The position numbers and the translations under genes are program-made. A DNA stretch of 64,000 bases. It comes from Methylomonas sp. UP202 (GTDB lineage Bacteria; Pseudomonadota; Gammaproteobacteria; Methylococcales; Methylomonadaceae). The stretch is from positions 434,001 through 498,000 of the forward strand of contig NZ_CP123897.1 in NCBI RefSeq assembly GCF_029910655.1, given 5' to 3'. Of the stretch, positions 57,762 through 64,000 are shown piece after piece. Under the pieces are notes generated by a model that saw only the letters and a program-made list of their open reading frames with translations, was not told where the DNA came from and made no database searches. How positions within the stretch are numbered: the first letter of the stretch is position 1; each line of letters begins with the position of its first letter.

Positions 57762-58493
57762 ATGCCAGCTTCGAAAGATTCTTTATACGCCAGTCCGCTA
57801 GGCGAAATCGCGGCATTTAGCTTCGACGAGAACGTCGTCAAGGTCTTTCCGGACATGATTCGACGCTCGGTGCCGGGCTACGGCACGATGATTTCCGCAA
57901 TTGGTTTGTTGGCCGGCCGTTACGCCCGCGAAAACAGTCGATGTTACGACTTGGGATGTTCGTTAGGTGCGGCGGCATTGGCCATGCGCGCCAACATTGC
58001 TGTCCGAAACTGCAAAATCGTCGCGGTCGACTGTTCGGAGGCGATGATCGAGCAATGTCGGCGCGATATTGAGCTGGCCCCGGCGGAGGTCGACATCGAA
58101 TGGCGTTGCGCCGATATTCGCGATATTGAAATTCGCGATGCATCGGTGGTTGTGCTGAATTTCACGCTGCAATTCATACCTCTCGAAGACCGTGGTCGCT
58201 TTATCGCTGGGCTTTACGACGGCCTACTGCCTGGCGGCGTGTTGATCTTGTCCGAGAAGCTGGCGTTCGATGACAAACGTCAGCAGGATCTGCAAACCGA
58301 AATGCATCATCTGTTCAAGAAAGCGCAAGGGTATAGCGAACTGGAGATCAGTCAAAAGCGAACTGCGTTGGAGAACGTCTTGATACCGGAGACTTTCTCC
58401 GAGCATCGCGCGCGCCTGGAAGCGGCGGGGTTTTCCAGTGTCGAGGTTTGGTTCCAGTACTTCAATTTCGCGTCAATGATCGCGTTGAAATGA
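57762..58493 (+). CDS. cmoA: Carboxy-S-adenosyl-L-methionine synthase CmoA
   Basis: Makes carboxy-SAM from SAM and prephenate, the donor used by CmoB. The 243-aa protein has the SAM-binding YDLGCSLGAAALAMR, VDCSEAMIEQCRRD, VLNFTLQFIP and LSEKLAFDDKRQQDLQTEMHH segments expected for CmoA. The start MPASKDSLYASPLGEIAAF matches the usual N-terminus; the in-frame TTG at 57735 lies inside the leader hairpin and is less likely. It overlaps cmoB by 4 bp. Confidence 0.95.
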   Translation: MPASKDSLYASPLGEIAAFSFDENVVKVFPDMIRRSVPGYGTMISAIGLLAGRYARENSRCYDLGCSLGAAALAMRANIAVRNCKIVAVDCSEAMIEQCRRDIELAPAEVDIEWRCADIRDIEIRDASVVVLNFTLQFIPLEDRGRFIAGLYDGLLPGGVLILSEKLAFDDKRQQDLQTEMHHLFKKAQGYSELEISQKRTALENVLIPETFSEHRARLEAAGFSSVEVWFQYFNFASMIALK

Positions 58494-59461
58494 TCGATTA
58501 CCGGCCTTTATTCAACTTGCTTGTCGAGGCGGGAGGTCAGCGCTGGGCGGCATTATTGCCGGGGCAGTTAGCTACGGCATTCGATGAAACCGGGCATGGC
58601 GATTTGCGACGCTGGCGGAGCGTGGTCGATGCATTGCCGCCTCTGACACCGAGCGTTTGCGACTTGCTCGATCAAGTACAAATCGGCGGCGACTCGGACA
58701 TTTCCGAAACGGCACGCTCCGAGTTACGCGAGCGGTTGATGGCCTTGCATCCTTGGCGGAAGGGGCCGTATCGTCTTTTCGGTATCGAGATCGACACCGA
58801 ATGGCGCTCCGATTGGAAGTGGTGTCGTGTTAAAGATGCCATTGCGCCGTTGCGCAACCGATTGGTGCTGGATGTCGGTTGCGGAAACGGTTACTACGCC
58901 TGGCGGATGTGGGGCGCCGGCGCCAGAATGGTGATCGGTATCGATCCGACTCTGTTGAGCGTGATGCAATTTCAGGCGGTTCGTCGTCTGCACGGCGGCG
59001 ATGCGCCAGTCTTCGTTTTGCCGCTGGGTATAGAGGATGTGCCGGCGGACTTGGGAATTTTCGATACGGTATTTTCGATGGGGGTTTTATATCACCGGCG
59101 TTCGCCGATCGATCATTTGCTGGAATTGAAAGGTTGCCTGAGGTCGGGTGGCGAGTTGGTGTTGGAAACCTTGGTGATCGACGGCGGGCCGGACCGCGTA
59201 CTGTTGCCGGAACGACGTTATGCCAGCATGCGCAATGTTTGGTTTTTGCCGAGTTGTGAAGCAATGTTGGTTTGGTTGCGTCGTTGCGGTTTTCGAGACG
59301 TGCGATTAACGAGCGTTGAAAAAACGCGTGTGGAAGAGCAGCGTTCGACAGATTGGATGCGCTTTCAGTCGCTGACGGACTTTTTGGATCCTAACGACTC
59401 GGATAAGACTATCGAAGGCCTGCCGGCTCCTGTCAGAGCTGTGTTTGTCGCCACGGCATAG
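58490..59461 (+). CDS. cmoB: tRNA U34 carboxymethyltransferase CmoB
   Basis: Transfers the carboxymethyl group from carboxy-SAM to 5-hydroxyuridine at wobble position 34 of several tRNAs. The 323-aa protein has LHPWRKGPYRLFGIEIDTEWRSDWKW, the SAM loop VLDVGCGNGYYAWRMWGAGA, and FSMGVLYHRRSPIDHLLELK, all characteristic of CmoB. The ATG at 58490 overlaps the cmoA stop (ATGA), so the two pathway enzymes are coupled. Confidence 0.96.
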   Translation: MIDYRPLFNLLVEAGGQRWAALLPGQLATAFDETGHGDLRRWRSVVDALPPLTPSVCDLLDQVQIGGDSDISETARSELRERLMALHPWRKGPYRLFGIEIDTEWRSDWKWCRVKDAIAPLRNRLVLDVGCGNGYYAWRMWGAGARMVIGIDPTLLSVMQFQAVRRLHGGDAPVFVLPLGIEDVPADLGIFDTVFSMGVLYHRRSPIDHLLELKGCLRSGGELVLETLVIDGGPDRVLLPERRYASMRNVWFLPSCEAMLVWLRRCGFRDVRLTSVEKTRVEEQRSTDWMRFQSLTDFLDPNDSDKTIEGLPAPVRAVFVATA

Positions 59462-59591
59462 GGGTTAGTTATTTTCGGAATTTCGTATTGAAAAAATAGG
59501 TTTAGCTTCTACAATCGACTAGCTTTTCAAGTCATTCTTAATGGAATGAGCCGATTAAGCCTAATCTCTAACTAAATTACGAGGTCGAATT

Positions 59592-59957
59592 ATGAAAAAG
59601 CTATTTCTGGTTCTATTGCTTTGTTCGTTTTGGGTGAACGCTGAACCCATCAATATCAATCAGGCAGACGCGGAAGCAATTTCCACTGCCTTAACCGGAG
59701 TCGGCCCGAAAAAAGCCGAGGCCATCGTGCAGTATCGCAAGGAGCATGGTGATTTTAAAAGTTTGAAGGATTTAGAGGCGGTCAAAGGCATTGGCGAAAA
59801 AACCGCGATGGCGAACGAGAAAAATATTCTGTTCGGCGATGGTGTGCCAGTTCCATCTGATACTAAAACGGAAAAAACGGAAAAAACGGAAAAAGCCGGT
59901 AAGGCAGCGAGCGCCGAGAAGCCGGACAAGGGTAAATCCGAAGTTAAGCCTAAATAA
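59592..59957 (+). CDS. ComEA-like helix-hairpin-helix protein
   Basis: The 121-aa protein has a signal peptide (about 1-18, ending FWVNAEP), two helix-hairpin-helix motifs (ININQADAEAISTALTGVGPKKAEAIVQYRKEHG and SLKDLEAVKGIGEKTA), and a long basic, lysine-rich tail. In the ComEA family such proteins bind incoming DNA in the periplasm during natural transformation. GAGG precedes the ATG at 59592. The tail contains three KTE repeats encoded by a 9-bp tandem repeat. No other competence gene is adjacent. Confidence 0.9.
   Translation: MKKLFLVLLLCSFWVNAEPININQADAEAISTALTGVGPKKAEAIVQYRKEHGDFKSLKDLEAVKGIGEKTAMANEKNILFGDGVPVPSDTKTEKTEKTEKAGKAASAEKPDKGKSEVKPK
59868..59894 (+). repeat. 9-bp tandem repeat in the ComEA-like gene
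   Basis: Three perfect copies of ACGGAAAAA encode TEK units in the lysine-rich tail. Because the unit is a multiple of three, copy-number change would alter tail length without breaking the frame. Confidence 0.8.
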
Positions 59958-59967
59958 CGCGACTGAA

Positions 59968-59995
59968 CCGGCGCGCTTGCGCGCCGGATTTTGCG
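59968..59995. terminator. GC-rich terminator hairpin
   Basis: CCGGCGCG/CGCGCCGG (8 bp, CTTG loop) at 59968-59987 followed by ATTTTG lies 10 bp after the comEA-like stop and 12 bp before the end of the converging tautomerase gene. It is a good candidate terminator for the plus strand and possibly for both. Confidence 0.65.
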
Positions 59996-59998
59996 CTG

Positions 59999-60346
59999 TC
60001 AGCCGAACGTCGAGCTGTTCCAGCCCCAAAACTCAGCCGGACAATTACTGAACTCAATGTAAATTCGGTCGCCAGCGATGCCGAGTTCCTCGGACAATAT
60101 TTGGCAGAGGGACGCTGAAAGCTTTGTGGCTTGGCTGGCGCTGAGCCCTATGCTTTTGCACTCCAAATAAGCTAAAGGAGAATCGCTGCCGGCAAACAGC
60201 ATGAAGTGATTTCCGGAAATGTCGATCATGACATAGCGTTCCGGTTTTCCGGTCTCCTGGGCTAGCAAGCGCGAGAAGACTTTCAGCAGGTTAGGAGATT
60301 GTTCGGCGGTAATAGGGATGTTAGTGCGCAGTTTCAGCATGGGCAT
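59999..60346 (-). CDS. MIF-like tautomerase
   Basis: The 115-aa protein belongs to the macrophage migration inhibitory factor family of trimeric tautomerases. Met-Pro-Met at the start gives the catalytic proline (Pro2) after Met removal. RYVMIDISGNHFMLFAGSDSPLAYLECKSIG and GIAGDRIYIEF match the MIF core. Family members tautomerise phenylpyruvate-type substrates, but the physiological substrate in bacteria is generally unknown. GAGGAG upstream on the minus strand supports the start. Confidence 0.88.
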   Translation of the reverse strand: MPMLKLRTNIPITAEQSPNLLKVFSRLLAQETGKPERYVMIDISGNHFMLFAGSDSPLAYLECKSIGLSASQATKLSASLCQILSEELGIAGDRIYIEFSNCPAEFWGWNSSTFG

Positions 60347-60377
60347 GGTCGGTTCTCCTCAGGTTTGTATCGGCTGC

Positions 60378-60887
60378 TTATGACAATGATGGCCACTCCT
60401 CGAGAACCCGATATTGGCGGCGTCCGGAGTTTGATACCGACTCGGCCAGGCAAAAGCCGGTGGCGCGCCAAGTTATCGGTTCGAATTCGGTATCGAGTGG
60501 GCGTTTGATTTTACGACATAGCGTGATGTGTGGAGTGAAGGGGCGGTTGTCGATTGGTATGTCCAGCCCCTTACTGATTCTGGTCAATTGTTCGGAAAGT
60601 TCGCTCACGGCTGTTAATCCGTCGGTGGAGGTCAGGCAAAGTATGCTGGGTTTTTGCCAAAAATCGAGCCGGTCGAACGTCAGTTCGGCGCCGTGAAATT
60701 TGATGGTGTTGGCTCGTCTGCGCAGTTCCCGTTCTTGTTTGGGATTTACGGTGCCTAAAAACACCAACGTAACGTGCAAGTTGGAGATAGCCAGAGGAGT
60801 TATTGAGCGATCAAGGTGTTGAATTAGCTGCTGGAGTTTGGCTAGGGCGTCAAGTGGTGGCCAGAGCGCGAAAAATAAGCGTTTCAT
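60378..60887 (-). CDS. thpR: RNA 2',3'-cyclic phosphodiesterase (2H family)
   Basis: 2H phosphoesterase that opens 2',3'-cyclic phosphates at RNA ends. The 169-aa product from ATG 60887 (complement; MKRLFFALWP) has both catalytic motifs, HVT at 38-40 (LHVTLVFLG) and HIT at 120-122 (FTPHITLCRK). The longer open frame adds 13 residues without support. It lies 31 bp upstream of the tautomerase gene on the same strand and may be co-transcribed with it. Confidence 0.92.
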   Translation of the reverse strand: MKRLFFALWPPLDALAKLQQLIQHLDRSITPLAISNLHVTLVFLGTVNPKQERELRRRANTIKFHGAELTFDRLDFWQKPSILCLTSTDGLTAVSELSEQLTRISKGLDIPIDNRPFTPHITLCRKIKRPLDTEFEPITWRATGFCLAESVSNSGRRQYRVLEEWPSLS

Positions 60888-61047
60888 AGACAGTGCTAGG
60901 ATGAGCGGGTGGTGTTTTAGAGTCAACTATCGTCCTGAAAAGGCGATTTCCCATCGGGAAATTTCGCGGTTTGCGATGTTGGGTTTTTCGGTCGATAAAA
61001 TCTTGGTCCGAGTGCCCTGAAGCTTTGTATTTGGCGGCAGTCAAGCA

Positions 61048-61077
61048 TTGACAGCCGTGCTATTTCTATCTTACAGT
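61048..61077 (+). promoter_or_regulatory. Candidate sigma-70 promoter for hps
   Basis: TTGACA at 61048-61053 is a perfect -35 box. TACAGT at 61072-61077, 18 bp on, is a fair -10. It would start transcription about 90 bp before the hps ATG in the only sizeable gap upstream of the formaldehyde-fixation genes. Confidence 0.5.
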
Positions 61078-61173
61078 TACAGATGCATCACACGTACGTG
61101 ACTAGCCTAGCGGGTTGTGGCAATTTGCGAGAATCAGCTATCAATAAAATTAAAACTTTTCGGAGCACATCAC

Positions 61174-61821
61174 ATGGCAAGACCATTAATTCAAATGGCG
61201 TTGGACTCACTGGATTTCAACCAAACCGTCGCGCTGGCTGACCAAGTAGCCCCTTACGTCGACATTTTCGAAATTGGCACCCCTTGCATCAAATACAACG
61301 GTGTCAATTTGGTCAAAGAACTGAGACAACGTTACCCCGATAAATTGTTGTTGGTTGACCTGAAAACCATGGATGCCGGCGAATACGAAGCTGGTGCTTT
61401 CTACGCTGCCGGCGCGGACATCTGCACCGTATTGGGTGTTTCCGGTCTGGCTACTATTGGTGGCGTGATCAAGGCAGCTAAAAAATATGCTGCCGAAGTG
61501 CAAGTCGACTTGATTAACGTGCCTAACAAAGGCGAGTGCGCTCGCGAATCCGCGAAGCTGGGCGCCCAAATCATGGGTGTACACACCGGTCTGGACGCAC
61601 AAGCGGCCGGTCAAACGCCTTTCACCGACTTGGCCGAAGTCGCCAACCTGGGCTTGAACGTTCGCGTTTCCGTTGCCGGCGGTATCAAACCAGCCACTAT
61701 CGATCAAACCGTTAAAGCTGGAGCCAACATTATCGTGGTCGGCGCGGCTATCTACGGCGCTCCGTCACCTGCCGAAGCGGCTCGTGAAATCCGTGAATTG
61801 GTCGACGTGGCGGCGGTGTAA
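61174..61821 (+). CDS. hps: 3-hexulose-6-phosphate synthase
   Basis: First enzyme of the RuMP pathway: condenses formaldehyde with ribulose 5-phosphate to hexulose 6-phosphate. The 215-aa protein is an OMP-decarboxylase-type TIM barrel with the catalytic DLKTMD (Asp62, Lys64, Asp67), QMALDSLDFN at the start, and GVHTGLDAQAAGQTP and VSVAGGIKP phosphate-binding regions. ATG 61174 follows CGGAG and starts MARPLIQ; the longer open frame from 61117 is not used. It is followed 3 bp later by hpi. Confidence 0.97.
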   Translation: MARPLIQMALDSLDFNQTVALADQVAPYVDIFEIGTPCIKYNGVNLVKELRQRYPDKLLLVDLKTMDAGEYEAGAFYAAGADICTVLGVSGLATIGGVIKAAKKYAAEVQVDLINVPNKGECARESAKLGAQIMGVHTGLDAQAAGQTPFTDLAEVANLGLNVRVSVAGGIKPATIDQTVKAGANIIVVGAAIYGAPSPAEAAREIRELVDVAAV

Positions 61822-61824
61822 GTC

Positions 61825-62358
61825 ATGCATCAAGAGTTAGTCTTAAGCAAAATTTCCAGCATTCTGGAAGCGACACCCGATTCGCACGACAAAACTTTGG
61901 TCGACATGTTGGACCAGGCCAAACGCGTGTTCATTTCTGGTGCTGGTCGCTCCAAATTGGTCGGTAATTTTTTCGCGATGCGGCTGATGCATGGTGGCTA
62001 TGATGTCAGCGTTGTCGGTGAAATCGTCACGCCTAGTATTAAAGCCGGCGACTTGTTGATCATTATTTCCGGCTCCGGAGAAACTGAGCAGCTGGTGGCC
62101 TTCACCAAGAAAGCTAAAGAAGTGGGTGCGAAAATCGCGCTGATTTCGGCCAAAGACGATTCGACTATCGGCGATTTGGCCGACGTTACGTTGCAAATCG
62201 GTCGTGCCGAACAATACGGTAAAGTCAGAGGCATGCCTATGGGTACCGTATTTGAATTGTCTACTCTGCTTTTCCTCGAGGCTACGATTTCCCATGTCAT
62301 TCATGAGAAGGGTATCCCGGAAGAAGAAATGAGATCGAGACACGCCAACTTGGAATAA
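61825..62358 (+). CDS. hpi: 6-phospho-3-hexuloisomerase
   Basis: Second RuMP enzyme: isomerises hexulose 6-phosphate to fructose 6-phosphate. The 177-aa SIS-domain protein has RVFISGAGRSKLVGNFFAMRLMHGGYDV, the sugar-phosphate-binding LIIISGSGETEQLV, and the C-terminal FELSTLLFLEATISHVIHEKGI with the catalytic glutamate/histidine region. The 3-bp gap after hps shows the two are one transcription and translation unit, acting in sequence to keep formaldehyde low. Confidence 0.97.
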   Translation: MHQELVLSKISSILEATPDSHDKTLVDMLDQAKRVFISGAGRSKLVGNFFAMRLMHGGYDVSVVGEIVTPSIKAGDLLIIISGSGETEQLVAFTKKAKEVGAKIALISAKDDSTIGDLADVTLQIGRAEQYGKVRGMPMGTVFELSTLLFLEATISHVIHEKGIPEEEMRSRHANLE

Positions 62359-62367
62359 GGACGGCGT

Positions 62368-62403
62368 CAAAGCCGCGGGCGTCACTTGTCGGTCGCGGCT
62401 TTG
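62368..62403 (+). terminator. Stem-loop between hpi and tkt
   Basis: CAAAGCCGCG at 62368-62377 pairs with CGCGGCTTTG at 62394-62403 (10 bp, 16-nt loop), 9 bp after the hpi stop. No U-run follows, so it may be a leaky terminator or an mRNA 3' stabiliser that lets hps-hpi transcript levels exceed tkt. Confidence 0.45.
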
Positions 62404-62555
62404 GACATTTACAAGGTATCAAGGTGATGCCAATTCCGGCAGTCTGTTAAACAGTAGCGTCGTGTTGGTTTTCCTTGCAATTACCAAGCCCCAGCCAGAG
62501 CGATGTTCTAGTTTACGGGCATCGTACCTAAAATAACAAAATAAAGGAGACCAAC

Positions 62556-64000
62556 ATGCCTTCGCGCCGAGACTTAGCGAACGCCATACGCGCACTCAGC
62601 ATGGACGCCGTCCAAAAAGCCAACTCCGGCCACCCTGGTGCGCCGATGGGCATGGCCGACATCGCTGAAGTATTGTGGAACGATTTTCTGAGCCACAACC
62701 CCACCAACCCCAAATGGCCGAATCGCGACCGCTTTGTCCTGTCCAACGGTCACGGCTCCATGCTGATTTACTCGCTGTTGCACCTGAGCGGCTATAACCT
62801 GCCGATCGACCAGTTGAAACAGTTCCGGCAACTGCACTCCAAAACGCCAGGTCACCCGGAATACGGCTACACCGACGGCGTCGAAACCACCACCGGCCCG
62901 CTCGGCCAAGGCATCACCAATGCCGTCGGTTTCGCCATCGCCGAACGCGCGCTGGCCGGTCAATTCAACCGTCCGGGTCACGACATCGTCGACCACCACA
63001 CCTACGTGTTCCTGGGCGACGGCTGCTTGATGGAAGGCATCTCCCACGAAGCCTGCTCGCTGGCCGGCTCCATGGGCCTGGGTAAACTGATCGCCATCTA
63101 CGACGACAACAACATCTCCATCGACGGCGAAGTGCGCGGCCACGGCGACGTCCACGGCTGGTTCCTGGACGACACCCCGAAACGCTTCGAAGCCTACGGC
63201 TGGCACGTCATCCCCAAAGTCGACGGCCACGACCCCGAAGCCGTGAAAAAAGCCATCGAAGCCGCTAAAGCCGTCACCGACAAGCCATCGATCATCTGCT
63301 GCCAAACCGTCATCGGTTTCGGCTCGCCGAACAAACAAGGCAAGGAAGAATGCCACGGCGCCGCCCTCGGTGAAGCCGAAGTCGCCGCCACCCGCGAACA
63401 ACTCGGCTGGCCGCACGCCCCGTTCGAAATCCCCGCCGACATCTACGCCGGATGGGACGCCAAAGCCAAGGGCGCCGAACGCGAAGCCGCCTGGAACGCC
63501 CAATTCGCCGCCTACCAAGCCGCGCATCCGGCCCTGGCCGCCGAATTCGAACGCCGCGTGGTCAAAGGCCAACTGCCCGGCGACTGGAGCGAAAAAGCCA
63601 ACGCCTTCATCGCCGATGTCAACGCCAAAGCCGAAACCATCGCCAGCCGCAAAGCCTCGCAAAACACCCTGAACGGCTTCGGCCCGCTGTTGCCCGAACT
63701 CTTGGGCGGCTCCGCCGACCTGGCCGGTTCCAACCTGACCCTGTGGAAAGGCTGCAAAGACATCAACGCCAGCGGATACGACGGCAACTACGCCTACTAT
63801 GGCGTCCGCGAATTCGGCATGAGCGCCATCATGAACGGCATCGCCCTGCACGGCGGCTTCAAGCCCTACGGCGCCACCTTCCTGATGTTCAGCGAATACG
63901 CCCGCAACGCGTTGCGGATGGCCGCGCTGATGAAAGCGCCGACCATCTTCGTCTACACCCACGACTCCATCGGTCTGGGCGAAGACGGCCCGACCCACCA
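62556..64000 (+). CDS. tkt: Transketolase (3' end outside window)
   Basis: TPP enzyme of the regeneration part of the RuMP cycle, rebuilding ribulose 5-phosphate. The ATG at 62556 follows AAAGGAGA. The frame is open to the right edge, giving 481 codons of an expected roughly 660-670. Visible signatures are [20 protein letters not shown], the TPP motif [25 protein letters not shown], and in the last part [18 protein letters not shown] and [11 protein letters not shown]-type pyrimidine-domain sequence. It lies 197 bp after hpi, consistent with formaldehyde assimilation genes grouped as in methanotrophs. Confidence 0.97.
   Translation, partial: MPSRRDLANAIRALSMDAVQKANSGHPGAPMGMADIAEVLWNDFLSHNPTNPKWPNRDRFVLSNGHGSMLIYSLLHLSGYNLPIDQLKQFRQLHSKTPGHPEYGYTDGVETTTGPLGQGITNAVGFAIAERALAGQFNRPGHDIVDHHTYVFLGDGCLMEGISHEACSLAGSMGLGKLIAIYDDNNISIDGEVRGHGDVHGWFLDDTPKRFEAYGWHVIPKVDGHDPEAVKKAIEAAKAVTDKPSIICCQTVIGFGSPNKQGKEECHGAALGEAEVAATREQLGWPHAPFEIPADIYAGWDAKAKGAEREAAWNAQFAAYQAAHPALAAEFERRVVKGQLPGDWSEKANAFIADVNAKAETIASRKASQNTLNGFGPLLPELLGGSADLAGSNLTLWKGCKDINASGYDGNYAYYGVREFGMSAIMNGIALHGGFKPYGATFLMFSEYARNALRMAALMKAPTIFVYTHDSIGLGEDGPTH

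Noticed and set aside
62574-63998. 474-codon open frame on the minus strand at the right edge
   Set aside because: It is the antisense shadow of transketolase; the plus-strand frame carries clear transketolase motifs and a ribosome-binding site.

Overview
The window is a chromosomal segment of a GC-rich gammaproteobacterial type I methanotroph, most likely Methylomonas or a close relative. The main evidence is the ribulose monophosphate (RuMP) block at the right end: 3-hexulose-6-phosphate synthase (hps), 6-phospho-3-hexuloisomerase (hpi) and transketolase (tkt), together with ordinary gammaproteobacterial housekeeping genes (valS, dnaB, alr, prlC, aroE, hemB, cmoAB). The genus is an inference, not a search result. 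No rRNA, tRNA, CRISPR array or intact insertion sequence was seen.

Left part, 1-28 kb: an accessory secretion region. It opens with the tail of an unidentified protein, a TpsB/FhaC-type two-partner outer-membrane transporter, and an exported TPR-CHAT protein (caspase-like His/Cys dyad). Only 28 bp later a type VI secretion (T6SS) cluster begins: tssA, tssB, tssC, hcp, a strong terminator, tagJ/impE, tssE, tssF, tssG and clpV. An AT-rich islet of unknown genes follows, including a candidate cysteine hydrolase and a His/Cys protein. Then come a class-3 lipase, a DUF6931-like protein, PAAR, VgrG and an Rhs protein of 1455 aa. The Rhs tip carries a GIY-YIG-like pattern; an immunity candidate and a decayed second rhs 3' fragment lie downstream. 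tssK, tssL and tssM are absent. A lone tssJ lipoprotein gene lies at 42.3-42.8 kb, so the membrane complex must be encoded elsewhere.

Middle part, 28-57 kb: valS is followed at 3 bp by a signalling operon of HDOD-GAF protein, tandem receiver protein with a pseudo-receiver, Aer-like PAS protein, and an MCP with a C-terminal zinc-binding CZB domain. The PAS/MCP pair looks like a split Aer or CetB/CetA energy-taxis system. Next are a very large two-module membrane protein, a divergent RimK-like ATP-grasp ligase, a pectinacetylesterase/Notum-type hydrolase, tssJ, cbiX, a YebC-family gene, a 42-aa membrane protein, dnaB-alr, prlC, and three adjacent paralogous Crp-like/HDOD genes, then aroE, a small membrane protein and hemB.

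Right part, 57-64 kb: an MlaC-like lipid carrier, cmoA-cmoB (tRNA wobble uridine modification), a ComEA-like helix-hairpin-helix protein, an MIF-like tautomerase, a 2H phosphoesterase (thpR), and the hps-hpi-tkt genes of formaldehyde assimilation. tkt runs off the right edge.
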